A stretch of 54,656 nt of DNA from Treponemataceae bacterium (GCA_024680915.1 JAILBN010000016.1:1-54656); one strand, 5' to 3'; shown: positions 9,335 through 18,028, counted from the first letter of the stretch. The notes: generated by a model from the sequence alone, not told the origin. Numbers and translations are program-made.

Positions 9335-10999
9335 ATGAAAAAACGTGCACTTATGAGTGTTTTTATCAAGGACGGAATTCTGGAACTGGCACAGTTTCTT
9401 AATTCAGAAGACTGGGAAATCCTTTCGACAGGTGGAACCGCAAAGTATCTTACACAAAACGGTATTCCCGTAACCGATGTCAGTTCAGTAACAGGCTTTC
9501 CAGAATGCCTTGACGGCAGGGTAAAAACCCTTCATCCCGCAATTCACGCTGGTATTCTTGCCATGCGCAGCAATGAAGAGCACATGAAAAAAATCGCAGA
9601 ATTAGGTGTACAGCCTATCGATCTTATCTGCGTCAATCTCTACCCCTTCTTTGAGAAAGTACAGGCAGGTCTCACTTTCTCTGAGACAGTTGAATTCATT
9701 GATATCGGTGGTCCTACTATGATACGTGCCGCCGCAAAGAATTATCAGGATGTCCTTGTTCTTACGGATCCTGCGGATTATCAGGCCGCAATAGAAGAAA
9801 TCAAGTCTGGAAAGAAAGATATAAAGCTTCACCGCCGGCTTGCAGGTAAGGTTTTCAATCTTACATCAGCTTATGATGCTGCAGTAAGCCGCTTCATGCT
9901 TGAAGAAGAGCTGCCCACATACTACGATATGCCGCTGGTAAAGGCTCAGGAGCTCCGCTATGGAGAGAACAGCCATCAGAAAGCCGCTCTCTACGTAACG
10001 GCAGACAAAAAAGGTGCTATCGGAGGAATGAAGCAGCTTCAGGGAAAGGAGCTTTCATACAACAACATACGCGACCTTGACGTTGCGTGGAAAGGAGTTT
10101 GTGCTTTCAACCGCTTCGTAAAGAATGCATCCCCTGTAAATGGAACAGATTTCTCCAACTATGAGGGAATTATCTGTGGAAAGGATAAGGACGGCAACAA
10201 GGCAGAGCCAAAGGGTTCCCCTGTAACGGCAAGCTTCAGCGGTGCAGCTTCAAGCGTATTCACAATCGCCCTTAAGCATAACACCCCATGTGGAGCATCT
10301 CTCGGCAAAACAGTCCTTGAAAGCTACAAACAGACCTATGATTGCGATCCGGTTTCTATTTTCGGCGGTATAGTAGGCTGCAGCGCCGTAATCGACAAGG
10401 CCGCGGCAGAAGAAATGTCCAAATGCTTCCTTGAGGTTATCGTGGCACCAGGCTTTACAGATGAAGCTCTTGAAGTTTTTGCCGCAAAAAAGAATCTCCG
10501 CCTTATGACTGCTGATATTGATGCCGATGATACATACGAATGCATGAGTGTTGCCGGCGGTCTGCTCGTCCAGAACCGGGACAATGAGCTTTTCAGCAAA
10601 TGGGATATCGTTACAAAAGCAAAGCCCACTCAGGCTCAGATTGATGAAATGGCTTTCGGCATGACAGTGGCCATGTTCGCAAAATCAAACGCGATTCTTG
10701 TAATAAAGAACCGAACTGCCTACGGTATAGGATGCGGACAGACAAACAGAATCTGGGCTGCGGAACAGGCTCTTTCCCGGGCAAAAGAAAAAACAGATGC
10801 CCTGGGACTTGGAAATGCTGAAGTCCTTATAAGTGATGCCTTCTTCCCCTTTGCCGACTGCGTTGAGAAAGCGGCTGAATATGGAATAAAAGCTATTGTT
10901 CAGCCAGGTGGTTCAATCCGTGATCAGGAATCGATCGATACCTGCAACAAATACGGAATTGCCATGATTTTCACAGGTACGAGACACTTTAAACATTAA
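9335..10999 (+). CDS. purH: Bifunctional AICAR formyltransferase / IMP cyclohydrolase
   Basis: Catalyses the last two steps of purine biosynthesis: formylation of AICAR with 10-formyl-THF, then ring closure to IMP. The N-terminal IMP cyclohydrolase (MGS-fold) part shows STGGTAKYL, VTGFPECLDGRVKTLHP and IDIGGPTMIRAAAKN. The C-terminal transformylase part shows LRYGENSHQKAALY, KHNTPCGASLG (about 314-324) and DPVSIFGGIVG. At 554 residues it is somewhat longer than usual, mainly from a charged, Gly/Ser-rich insert around residues 270-305. The ATG is preceded by tgaggag. It reads towards mraY, 60 bp downstream. No purine riboswitch is visible upstream. Confidence 0.97.
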   Translation: MKKRALMSVFIKDGILELAQFLNSEDWEILSTGGTAKYLTQNGIPVTDVSSVTGFPECLDGRVKTLHPAIHAGILAMRSNEEHMKKIAELGVQPIDLICVNLYPFFEKVQAGLTFSETVEFIDIGGPTMIRAAAKNYQDVLVLTDPADYQAAIEEIKSGKKDIKLHRRLAGKVFNLTSAYDAAVSRFMLEEELPTYYDMPLVKAQELRYGENSHQKAALYVTADKKGAIGGMKQLQGKELSYNNIRDLDVAWKGVCAFNRFVKNASPVNGTDFSNYEGIICGKDKDGNKAEPKGSPVTASFSGAASSVFTIALKHNTPCGASLGKTVLESYKQTYDCDPVSIFGGIVGCSAVIDKAAAEEMSKCFLEVIVAPGFTDEALEVFAAKKNLRLMTADIDADDTYECMSVAGGLLVQNRDNELFSKWDIVTKAKPTQAQIDEMAFGMTVAMFAKSNAILVIKNRTAYGIGCGQTNRIWAAEQALSRAKEKTDALGLGNAEVLISDAFFPFADCVEKAAEYGIKAIVQPGGSIRDQESIDTCNKYGIAMIFTGTRHFKH

Positions 11000-11007
11000 A
11001 AAAATAT

Positions 11008-11041
11008 GGTACACACAGGTAGAAGCAAAGCTGTGTGTACC
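11008..11041 (+). repeat. Perfect 11-bp inverted repeat between purH and mraY
   Basis: GGTACACACAG (11008-11018) and CTGTGTGTACC (11031-11041) are perfect inverted copies around a 12-nt loop. No T-run follows, so it is not a standard terminator. The mraY ribosome binding site begins only 10 nt downstream. It may modulate read-through from purH or stabilise mRNA, or be an operator; all of these are inference. Confidence 0.7.
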
Positions 11042-11059
11042 TAATACTATGGAGTAAAT

Positions 11060-12124
11060 ATGATTTACGCTTTCGCTTCTTGGCTTATTGATTTTTTCAG
11101 CCCCTTAAGATTACTTCAGTCATACACCGTACTTATAACCCTCGCTCTTTTCGTGGGCTTTCTACTTACAGTTTTGCTGCTTCCAAAATTCTACAACAAG
11201 CTTCCACACGACAGGGGACGGGAATTCACAGCTACGGCAGAAGCCGCAAAAGGAAAACCAACAGGCAGCGGAGTCGTTTTCATTACCATATTTGTATTCA
11301 TCTCGGTTCTTTTCATTCCTCTGGACTGGGGGCAAATCATCATAGTCGTACTGACATGGCTCACAATGCTTACTGGTTACCTTGACGACAGAAGCGTAAA
11401 AAGCTGGGGAGAATACAGAAAAGCCCTTCTTGACCTGATTCTTTCAATTGCTGCCGCTTTCACCTTGTACTACGCTTGCAGTACAGAAAACGGCGATATT
11501 TATTTCTGGCTGCCATTTACGACAAAGCCCATTCCCGTCGCTCAGTGGCTTTATATATTGATTGCCGTCATAATCATATGGGCTTCTATAAATACAACTA
11601 ACTGTACGGATGGCGTAGACGGACTCTCAAGTACCTTAGTCCTTATAGGACTTATTACTCTGGGTACTATTTTTTATGTTATCCTGGGACACGTGAACAT
11701 AGCAAAATATCTGCTTGTACCCCATCTGGCAGACGGAGCACAATGGGCCGTGCTTGTTTTCTCACTTTCAGGTGTTTTGATGGGTTATCTATGGCATAAT
11801 GCCTTTCCCAGTAAAGTTCTTATGGGCGACGCCGGCAGTCGTGCTTTAGGATTTTTTACAGGCGTATGTGTAATGGTAACCGGGAACCCATTCCTTCTTC
11901 TTGCCACATCATCAATAATTCTTGTAAACGGTGGGATGGGATTGCTCAAAGTAGCCCTGCTCCGTTTCTTCAAGATAAAAATCTTTTCAACAATAAGATT
12001 TCCTCTCCATGATCATATGCGGCAGAAACGCAACTGGTCTGCTACACAGGTTCTTGTGAAATTCATGATATTACAGCTCTTGATTACGGTAGCTATCATT
12101 GGAATTGTATTCAAGATAAGATAA
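11060..12124 (+). CDS. mraY: Phospho-N-acetylmuramoyl-pentapeptide transferase
   Basis: An integral membrane enzyme that transfers phospho-MurNAc-pentapeptide to undecaprenyl phosphate to make lipid I, the first membrane step of peptidoglycan synthesis. It is 354 residues with about ten hydrophobic segments. Family motifs are present: PHDRGRE and KGKPTGSGV in the first cytoplasmic region, GYLDDRS, NTTNCTDGVDGLSS (about 180-193), GDAGSRALG (about 256-264) and the FPLHDHMRQ loop before the last membrane helix. The start has GGAG seven bases before the ATG. Here it stands outside a mur/fts cluster, next to purH. Confidence 0.96.
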   Translation: MIYAFASWLIDFFSPLRLLQSYTVLITLALFVGFLLTVLLLPKFYNKLPHDRGREFTATAEAAKGKPTGSGVVFITIFVFISVLFIPLDWGQIIIVVLTWLTMLTGYLDDRSVKSWGEYRKALLDLILSIAAAFTLYYACSTENGDIYFWLPFTTKPIPVAQWLYILIAVIIIWASINTTNCTDGVDGLSSTLVLIGLITLGTIFYVILGHVNIAKYLLVPHLADGAQWAVLVFSLSGVLMGYLWHNAFPSKVLMGDAGSRALGFFTGVCVMVTGNPFLLLATSSIILVNGGMGLLKVALLRFFKIKIFSTIRFPLHDHMRQKRNWSATQVLVKFMILQLLITVAIIGIVFKIR

Positions 12125-12151
12125 TACTTTCAATTACTTTCCCTTTACCTG

Positions 12152-12222
12152 AAAAAAACCCCGTAAGCTGGAATGAAGCGAAATATACTTCACCAATCAG
12201 TCTTACGGGATTTATAATTTTA
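12152..12222. terminator. Bidirectional terminator between mraY and the LPP20-family gene
   Basis: Inverted arms CCCGTAAG (12160-12167) and CTTACGGG (12202-12209) extend inwards with CTG/CAG and an inner TGAAG/CTTCA hairpin. Seven A residues precede the left arm, which gives a T-run after the hairpin on the minus strand. An AT-rich tract follows on the plus strand. It lies between two convergent genes. Confidence 0.82.
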
Positions 12223-12251
12223 AAACCTATGTACTGGAAAATATCAGTTTC

Positions 12252-13292
12252 CTAATACTCTCCATTTAAGAAAGCACCGAATTGCTCGTTGAACTTCTGG
12301 TTTATAGCCTGCTCTGTTGTACGCAAGGCCCTTTGTATCGCCTCAGATTCCGTTAAATGTGCTTCCCTTCCATTCTCATTGAAGGTGAACACAGTGTTTC
12401 CCGTGGCACTTTCAACCATAGCGGCATCAAGAACATAACGGGCATACTTATTTGCGACATCCGGCATTTCAAAAGGAGTAAAACTAACGTTCACAACAAG
12501 TGTATAAGATGCAGTTTCCTTATCAAGGGAAGTCGTTACGTTATATTTTTTCAGTATAGCTTTAAAGGCAGCCTCCAAGCGGCCGTTTACATCTTGATCT
12601 ACATCTATGTATACATTCACGGCGGCACGCATCTGACGCTCAAGCTCAGCTACAGCCTGGGCATTTTTATAATCTGGAACAATTATACTGCGCATTTTAT
12701 TATTTACTACACTAAGGATATCAAGATAAAGATCTGTCTCTGCCGCAAGTTCCGCAGCTTCATGAAGAATCTCAGCAGAACTGAAAGTATTAGGATTCTT
12801 ATATGCCTCGACTATTTTTGCGTTTATAACATCAATATTGCCCTGGGCTTTCGACTTGTAATAGCTGCCTGTCTGCTGCCGGTCAATAAGAGCAAGAGCA
12901 TAATAATCCATTTCCTTTCCGTGTTTTACACTATATACTTCCTGAATCGTTATGCCGGAAATCTCCACATCTGAGGTAGTATCTACAGAGGAAGCAAGCG
13001 TATTTGTCTGTGACCAGCCCATTTCCCCATGAACGAGGCTCTCTTCTGCAGTAACCTGAGCCTGTACCCTCTGCCTTATCTCACGGGTAAGTGCCGCTGT
13101 AGCATCCCTTTCCGCATCCTGACGAGAGACACCCATACCAACCGCACTGACATAATCAGAATCCGGATATACAGTAGACGGACTTAATATCCAATCAGGA
13201 GCTTTTTCAGAACCTCCGGCACAGGAAACTAACAAAAAACACACCAAACCACATACTGATAGTATTTTTATTAAACTTTTCATCTTGGACAT
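12252..13292 (-). CDS. LPP20-family lipoprotein
   Basis: A 346-residue lipoprotein with a signal peptide ending in the lipobox LLVSC (Cys24). The mature N-terminus (PDWILSPSTVYPDSDYV, then AVGMGVSRQDAERDA) is typical of the LPP20/COG3018-like family, in which a helical segment with alternating Ala and charged residues follows. The start at 13292 is supported by a GGAGG ribosome binding site and overlaps the preceding gene by 13 bp, so it is translationally coupled. It is the last gene of a three-lipoprotein operon with a COG3014-like protein and an LpoB-like protein. Function is unknown; an envelope or peptidoglycan-synthase support role is inferred from the LpoB neighbour. Confidence 0.82.
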   Translation of the reverse strand: MSKMKSLIKILSVCGLVCFLLVSCAGGSEKAPDWILSPSTVYPDSDYVSAVGMGVSRQDAERDATAALTREIRQRVQAQVTAEESLVHGEMGWSQTNTLASSVDTTSDVEISGITIQEVYSVKHGKEMDYYALALIDRQQTGSYYKSKAQGNIDVINAKIVEAYKNPNTFSSAEILHEAAELAAETDLYLDILSVVNNKMRSIIVPDYKNAQAVAELERQMRAAVNVYIDVDQDVNGRLEAAFKAILKKYNVTTSLDKETASYTLVVNVSFTPFEMPDVANKYARYVLDAAMVESATGNTVFTFNENGREAHLTESEAIQRALRTTEQAINQKFNEQFGAFLNGEY

Positions 13293-14866
13293 ATTGCCTC
13301 CACTAAATTTATTGACTTAGCCGATACGTTCACATTTTCATAGGTGTTCGAAGACAGAACCTGCCCTGAATTGCCTCTGAATGTAACAACAATCGTATAT
13401 ACACCTGGATCAAGAGTAAGCCCACCGACATATATATTCGCAGGGAAGAATCTTGATGTTCTCAGGTCTGCCTGTTCCGTAATCTCATCAGAAACTTGAG
13501 ATGCCGCTGAAAGCAAAGAAAAAACCAAAGAAACCGTCGAATCATCTGAAAATTCAGAAGCAAGGCTTAAAGCCCCTGTTTTCAGAGTCTTGCCTATCGC
13601 CCTTATCATGCCCCTGGAATATATCACATTAGAATGCTGTATAAAGGTATCCAAAGCTATGTTTTCTATACTTTCGATTTTCTCAAGCATCGTGGTACAC
13701 TCCACATCCAATCCTTCAAGAGAAACAGCAGGCGTTTTTGTCTCTTCTTTTTTCTTCCACGAAACAGTCTCCCTTCTTTTTAGAGGCTCCTCCTCTTTTA
13801 TACCCATAGCCAGAGCTCTAGCCCGGGCAGCAGATGAACGTGAAGAAGCATCATCGCTCTCAACGCCTGTCTCTTTCTCCATTTCTTCTTTTACAAGAGA
13901 AGCAGACTCCTCCGCAGCAGAAACAGGAATCTCGACTACCCGATCATCGGGGTCCGCAGCCACAGAAGATATGACTTCACCAGAAGCATCATATACATCC
14001 ACAGAAATGGAACTGACAGAACTTCCTCTGTCGATCATAAGAGGAAAAGCAATTTTGCAATAAACTCCATCTCCTATGTATATACGGGAGACATCCTCTA
14101 CCTTTGTCGGAGCCTGCCCTGTGAAGCAGATAAAGTTCAAGCGGGCTTTTCCCCTTGGAACTGAAAGCTCCTCATTTACACAAGAAGGTATATTAAAGTC
14201 ATAAAGAGAAGGCTGATCCTCGAAGGCCCTGACCAGAAGCTTTCTATCCACTTCCGCTGAATCACTCTGACCATTAGCCCTGTAAAGGAGCATGCTTAAA
14301 TAACGTGCGGCAGCAGAATTCTGAAATTGTATGGATACGTCAGAATAATCTGACCCCAGCTCCTGAGATGCATATTCAAGCTCTGCATCATATTTTGTGG
14401 AAAGTAATTTCTGCTTGTTGTCAAAGCGACGAATCTCTACCATCGCATCATCGAATTTTCCCAGCTGGATATAATTCAAGGCCATAAAAAAATTGGTATA
14501 TATATCCTCATAGTCCTCACCTGCATAGTCGATGACCATATCATTCACAAAATAAGAACTAATTCCCTGAGAAATACTTTTCGAATAATACATCTCAATA
14601 AGCTTTTCTGCTGTAGCCAGGTTATTATTGGACTGATCCCATTCTCCAGCATAGTGAGAAAGAACCCCTGAATCCAGATTATAAAGAACCAGGTCATTTT
14701 CCGTATAAAGATTCTCTTTCTGAGCCTCAAGAGCTTTTCTCGCGACGGAATAATTCCCCCTGATCACAGTGGAATTAATCTCTGAGAAATCAACTGTCGA
14801 GCAGGAACACAATAGAAAAACAACAGATAAGAGAGGAATAAAAAAATATTTGTTTTTTTTACGCAT
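13280..14866 (-). CDS. COG3014-type lipoprotein with TPR-like N-terminal region
   Basis: About 528 residues, with a lipobox FLLCSC at the end of the signal peptide. The first ~200 mature residues look like TPR-type helical hairpins (NYSVARKALEA, DIYTNFFMALNYIQLGKFDDAMVEIRR). A beta-rich domain follows, then a Lys/Glu/Ser-rich stretch around 330-385, and a C-terminal domain ending in a beta-sandwich-like segment (VGGLTLDPGVYTIVVTFRG). I chose the ATG at 14866; an in-frame TTG at 14872 immediately follows the upstream stop. It belongs to the conserved but uncharacterised COG3014 family that travels with LpoB-like proteins. Outer-membrane attachment facing the periplasm is likely. Confidence 0.8.
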   Translation of the reverse strand: MRKKNKYFFIPLLSVVFLLCSCSTVDFSEINSTVIRGNYSVARKALEAQKENLYTENDLVLYNLDSGVLSHYAGEWDQSNNNLATAEKLIEMYYSKSISQGISSYFVNDMVIDYAGEDYEDIYTNFFMALNYIQLGKFDDAMVEIRRFDNKQKLLSTKYDAELEYASQELGSDYSDVSIQFQNSAAARYLSMLLYRANGQSDSAEVDRKLLVRAFEDQPSLYDFNIPSCVNEELSVPRGKARLNFICFTGQAPTKVEDVSRIYIGDGVYCKIAFPLMIDRGSSVSSISVDVYDASGEVISSVAADPDDRVVEIPVSAAEESASLVKEEMEKETGVESDDASSRSSAARARALAMGIKEEEPLKRRETVSWKKKEETKTPAVSLEGLDVECTTMLEKIESIENIALDTFIQHSNVIYSRGMIRAIGKTLKTGALSLASEFSDDSTVSLVFSLLSAASQVSDEITEQADLRTSRFFPANIYVGGLTLDPGVYTIVVTFRGNSGQVLSSNTYENVNVSAKSINLVEAICPR

Positions 14867-14872
14867 AAACAA

Positions 14873-15481
14873 TTATCTTCTGGTTGCTGACCGATTTATA
14901 ACTTTTTTTATCTCGGAATTCTCGCCCATCCATAACTTTTTGTTAGTTTCTATATCGATAAGTTCAGCATAAACGTAATATGTTCTTGTGGATTTACCAG
15001 CTACACTATCAATAATCGTTTTTACGGATCCAATAAGCATGAAATCTGCTGCAGTTTCATTGGCAAGACGCTTGGCAGTATCCTCGCTGGCCCAAAGCTG
15101 CTGCTCACTTCTTTCCTCACGAATCTCGGTACGCTCAGAGGAACTGGCTACGAATTCGACTCTGCCGCTGTTTATAAGGGCCGCCTCGAATTTCTTCGCA
15201 AGTATAGAAGTATCAAGATGCTCATCGCTCTCGTTTCTGAAAGATCCGACTATAACAAGAGGTTCTTTTCCGTTTTTGTTTATATAGTTTGTAATGGATC
15301 CAGCATTCACACATTCGTTGACAATAGATTCTGCGACAATACGGACATCTGTATCGTTCCAATAACCGCTCAAATCAGTAACAGTATCAGCACTGACACG
15401 TTCTACAGTCACAGGGTTGGACATACAGGAAATACAGAAAAAAGCTGCAAGAACAGCTGCCATGAAAATAAACTTTCTCAT
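14873..15481 (-). CDS. LpoB-like penicillin-binding-protein activator lipoprotein
   Basis: A 202-residue lipoprotein with lipobox FCISC. The start at 15481 is chosen because AAAGGAG lies just upstream and the signal peptide begins there; a longer frame from 15523 lacks both. The mature protein resembles the LpoB/COG3417 fold: SGYWNDTDVRIVAESI, a strand plus PLVIVGSFRNESDEHLD, DTSILAKKFEAALINSG, and a C-terminal ADFMLIGSVKTI repeat with YYVYAELIDIETNKKLW. In Gammaproteobacteria LpoB is an outer-membrane lipoprotein that activates PBP1b. First gene of the three-lipoprotein operon. The family match is good; the partner synthase in a spirochaete is unknown. Confidence 0.82.
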   Translation of the reverse strand: MRKFIFMAAVLAAFFCISCMSNPVTVERVSADTVTDLSGYWNDTDVRIVAESIVNECVNAGSITNYINKNGKEPLVIVGSFRNESDEHLDTSILAKKFEAALINSGRVEFVASSSERTEIREERSEQQLWASEDTAKRLANETAADFMLIGSVKTIIDSVAGKSTRTYYVYAELIDIETNKKLWMGENSEIKKVINRSATRR

Positions 15482-15529
15482 ATAAACTCCTTTCCTTTGT
15501 TTTGGAATAATAAGTGTGATCACCCTTCT

Positions 15530-15553
15530 GCACAGCCAGTTTCCCGGCTGTGC
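15530..15553. terminator. GC-rich hairpin downstream of the M20 peptidase gene
   Basis: GCACAGCC (15530-15537) and GGCTGTGC (15546-15553) form a perfect 8-bp stem with an 8-nt loop. It lies 7 bp past the M20 peptidase stop and before the LpoB-like gene on the same strand. No T-run follows on the minus strand, so termination efficiency is uncertain. Confidence 0.5.
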
Positions 15554-15560
15554 GAAAAGT

Positions 15561-16784
15561 CTAAAACATAACTGTCGCTAATATTTTAGCATCATTTATC
15601 AAATTTTCAACTATACAATATTCATTCGGCTGATGAGCAGTCTCATCAAGAGTTCCCCAAACAACAGCCTGGTAACCTTCTATACGAAGATAAGCACCCA
15701 CAGTTCCTCCACCTATACCGATAGGTCTTGCCTTTCTGCCATAAACCTTTTCGATAGCCTCGGAAAGCTTCTTCACGACAGGAGCATCCACCGGTGTAGC
15801 CGGGCTTTCCACAGCCTGCTCTTCCGTAGTCTCAATCTTTACGCCATATTTTTTCTCTACATCAGCGATTATCCGCTTGAATTCCCCGCGGACAACATCA
15901 AGCTTATAGCATGGCAAAATACGGCAGTCCATATAGAAGACATCTTCTCCAGGAATTGTGTTTATATTAGGGACATTGGCCTCTTTCTTTGTCGGCTGGA
16001 TAGTAGAATGATCCGGCTCGAAAAGAGAATTCTTTTCATTGAAAACAGTCTTCTCCAGCTCGTTCAAACGCATTGCCAGCTCACAGTTGGCAAGGAAGGC
16101 ATTGGCCCCTTCATCAGGACGGGATCCATGGCTTTGCTTGCCCAAGGTCCGGACCTTAAGCCAAACAATGTTCTTTTCCGCGACTTCCACAGTCTCGCCC
16201 TTGGAATCGCCTCCATCAGGGATAATTATAAGATCCTGGGGTCTGAAAAGCTTATGCTCCTTAAGCAGATACTGAATACCATAAGCAGAACCGACTTCTT
16301 CATCTGCGACAAAAAGCAGCTTGACCGTATGGGCCGGTTTCACTCCGTTCCTTATAAAGGAGAGAGCAGCAAATACTCCGGCCACAAGGCCCTGCTGATC
16401 ATCCTCTACTCCACGACCAATAATTTTTCCATCCTTTTCTATAACTTTCCATGGATCCGAATTCCACAAAGAAAGCTCTCCCACAGGAACGACATCAAGA
16501 TGAGCCATAATCCATACGGAAAGGTCATCATCCTCACCTTCGATAGTAGCAACAAGATTCGGTCTTATTCCGTTTTTTGCCCGGCTGTCAGGAGCATCAA
16601 AGCGCTCCAGATTCGTAATTCCGTTCTTTTTGAGCCATCCTTCAAGTGCAATACACTTGTCAAGCTCTCCTACACCACCGCTTTCAGGGGCAAGTGCTGG
16701 TACTGATGTCATAAGAGTCTCAAGCTCAATCATCTCTTTTCTGCTGGATTCTATAGTTCCAACAATTGTTCCTAAATCTTTCAT
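15561..16784 (-). CDS. M20-family metallopeptidase (dipeptidase-like)
   Basis: A 407-residue zinc hydrolase of the M20 family (ArgE/DapE/CPG2/dipeptidase group) that probably cleaves dipeptides or N-acyl amino acids in the cytoplasm. Motifs: AHLDVVP (His95, Asp97), GRGVEDDQQG (metal Asp near 128), DEEVGS (Glu162/Glu163, general base and metal ligand) and a C-terminal His in DETAHQPNEY. A lid domain separates the two halves of the metal site (HGSRPDEG). No signal peptide. The ribosome binding site AGAGG precedes the ATG by 7 bases. The exact substrate is not evident. Confidence 0.9.
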   Translation of the reverse strand: MKDLGTIVGTIESSRKEMIELETLMTSVPALAPESGGVGELDKCIALEGWLKKNGITNLERFDAPDSRAKNGIRPNLVATIEGEDDDLSVWIMAHLDVVPVGELSLWNSDPWKVIEKDGKIIGRGVEDDQQGLVAGVFAALSFIRNGVKPAHTVKLLFVADEEVGSAYGIQYLLKEHKLFRPQDLIIIPDGGDSKGETVEVAEKNIVWLKVRTLGKQSHGSRPDEGANAFLANCELAMRLNELEKTVFNEKNSLFEPDHSTIQPTKKEANVPNINTIPGEDVFYMDCRILPCYKLDVVRGEFKRIIADVEKKYGVKIETTEEQAVESPATPVDAPVVKKLSEAIEKVYGRKARPIGIGGGTVGAYLRIEGYQAVVWGTLDETAHQPNEYCIVENLINDAKILATVMF

Positions 16785-16797
16785 CTCACAACCTCTG

Positions 16798-16825
16798 TAT
16801 ATAATTACAACACATAATGGGGCAA
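16798..16825 (-). promoter_or_regulatory. Promoter candidate for the M20 peptidase gene
   Basis: On the minus strand: TTGCCC (plus 16820-16825), a 16-bp spacer and TATATA (plus 16798-16803), followed by the ribosome binding site and ATG. Moderate match to the sigma-70 consensus. Confidence 0.4.
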
Positions 16826-16878
16826 AAATCGTGACCCCGCCCTTAGAATCGTTTAAAGGCAGGAACTCCTGCAGTCCA

Positions 16879-17853
16879 TTATTTGTCTATATTTTTGTAC
16901 ACATTCCATGTGGAACTGAGGAGAGTATCAACATCAGAATGCTCTGCCTTCCATCCCAGTTTTTCATATGCATATTTTGATGTCGCATAAAGACAAGCAG
17001 GATCTCCAGGACGACGACCTACATATTTTGCAGGAATCGGCTTGCCGGTTATGCGGCGTGCGGCCTCAAGCATCTCCGTTACAGATACGCCCTTCTCACT
17101 TCCCAGATTGACGGTGATACTCTCTTTCTTAGTATTGATGTAATCAAGGGCCAGCACATGGGCTTTAGCGAGGTCGGTAACGTGAACGTAATCACGTATA
17201 CAGGTTCCATCCCTCGTATCATAGTCGTTTCCAAAAACCTGAAGCTCTTTTCTCATTCCGGCCGCAACTTCCATAATGACAGGCAGCAAGTTAGCTGGAT
17301 TCTGCTCCAGTCCGCAAAGGACACCGTCAACATCGTATCCGGCCGCATTGAAATAGCGCAGAGCAGCGAATTTCAGACCTTTAAGCTTGTCATACCACGC
17401 CATGAAATGCTCTATATCCAGCTTTGTGTAACCATAGTAGTTCTCTGGATCAGTAGGATGCTTCTCGTCAATCGGAAGATATTTCGGGCTTCCGAAAACA
17501 GCTGCAGAAGATGAGAAAACCATATTAAGACAATTATGTTTTACCGCTGCATTAAGGATATTCAGAGTTCCAGTTATGTTATTGACCGAATATTTCTCAG
17601 GCTTGATCATTGATTCTCCGGCAGCCTTGAAGGCGGCAAGATGGATAAAGGCGTCAAAGCCCAGTGCGAATGCATTGTCCAGAGATTCTGTGTTCAGTAT
17701 ATCACCGTAAATAAAAGCATTTTCCTTGAAAAGATTCTGCCTCAAACCAGAGCTGAGGTTGTCAAAGACCGTAACCTCATGGCCTTTTGCCATAAGCTCT
17801 TTCACCACATGGCTGCCTATATAACCTGCACCACCTATAACTAAAACTTTCAT
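16879..17853 (-). CDS. galE: UDP-glucose 4-epimerase
   Basis: Interconverts UDP-glucose and UDP-galactose (Leloir pathway and surface glycan precursors). It is an extended short-chain dehydrogenase of 324 residues, the normal GalE length. The NAD-binding GGAGYIG is at 7-13, DN at 31-32, FSSSAAVFG around 113-121 holds the catalytic Ser, and the catalytic pair is Tyr140/Lys144 (YYGYTK). RYFNAAG, GTCIRDYVHVTDLA and RRPGDPA are all GalE hallmarks. The start follows AAAGGGGG. A good promoter lies about 75-100 bp upstream, and a CRP-like palindrome lies further upstream. Confidence 0.95.
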   Translation of the reverse strand: MKVLVIGGAGYIGSHVVKELMAKGHEVTVFDNLSSGLRQNLFKENAFIYGDILNTESLDNAFALGFDAFIHLAAFKAAGESMIKPEKYSVNNITGTLNILNAAVKHNCLNMVFSSSAAVFGSPKYLPIDEKHPTDPENYYGYTKLDIEHFMAWYDKLKGLKFAALRYFNAAGYDVDGVLCGLEQNPANLLPVIMEVAAGMRKELQVFGNDYDTRDGTCIRDYVHVTDLAKAHVLALDYINTKKESITVNLGSEKGVSVTEMLEAARRITGKPIPAKYVGRRPGDPACLYATSKYAYEKLGWKAEHSDVDTLLSSTWNVYKNIDK

Positions 17854-17926
17854 ATTATGTTGCCCCCTTTACCTTTTACAGTACGTGAATTTGCAAGATA
17901 AAACGACAGACTGCAAAAGTGCTGAT

Positions 17927-17955
17927 ATTATACAGGTTTTTTGAGATATACACAA
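17927..17955 (-). promoter_or_regulatory. Promoter of galE
   Basis: On the minus strand: TTGTGT (plus 17950-17955), a 17-bp spacer and a perfect TATAAT (plus 17927-17932). The predicted start gives a leader of roughly 65 nt before galE. Confidence 0.6.
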
Positions 17956-18012
17956 TTATTTTCTGGAATCGGGTAGGTCTCCCCTAAAACCCCAAGAAAC
18001 TTTCTATTAATT

Positions 18013-18028
18013 TGTGATGGTCATCACA
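18013..18028. promoter_or_regulatory. CRP-like palindrome TGTGA-N6-TCACA
   Basis: TGTGATGGTCATCACA is a perfect 7-bp inverted repeat with a 2-bp centre and contains the exact CRP consensus halves TGTGA and TCACA six bases apart. Its centre is about 100 bp upstream of the predicted galE transcription start, and it lies beyond the 3' end of the ABC-F gene. A CRP/FNR-family activator site is plausible but unproven. Confidence 0.4.

Noticed and set aside
9316-9336. Six-codon upstream frame (ATG AGG AGA AAT GAG AAA TGA) overlapping the purH start
   Set aside because: Its first codons are the purH ribosome binding site itself (tgaggag); a leader peptide cannot be distinguished from this.
12357-12974. 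Plus-strand frame (205 codons) opposite the LPP20-family gene
   Set aside because: Low-complexity hydrophobic and aromatic translation, no ribosome binding site, and it lies wholly within a supported gene.
15633-16706. Long plus-strand open frame (357 codons) antisense to the M20 peptidase
   Set aside because: The minus strand carries a fully motif-supported M20 enzyme; the antisense frame has Ser/Ile/Leu/Phe-biased composition and no recognisable domain.
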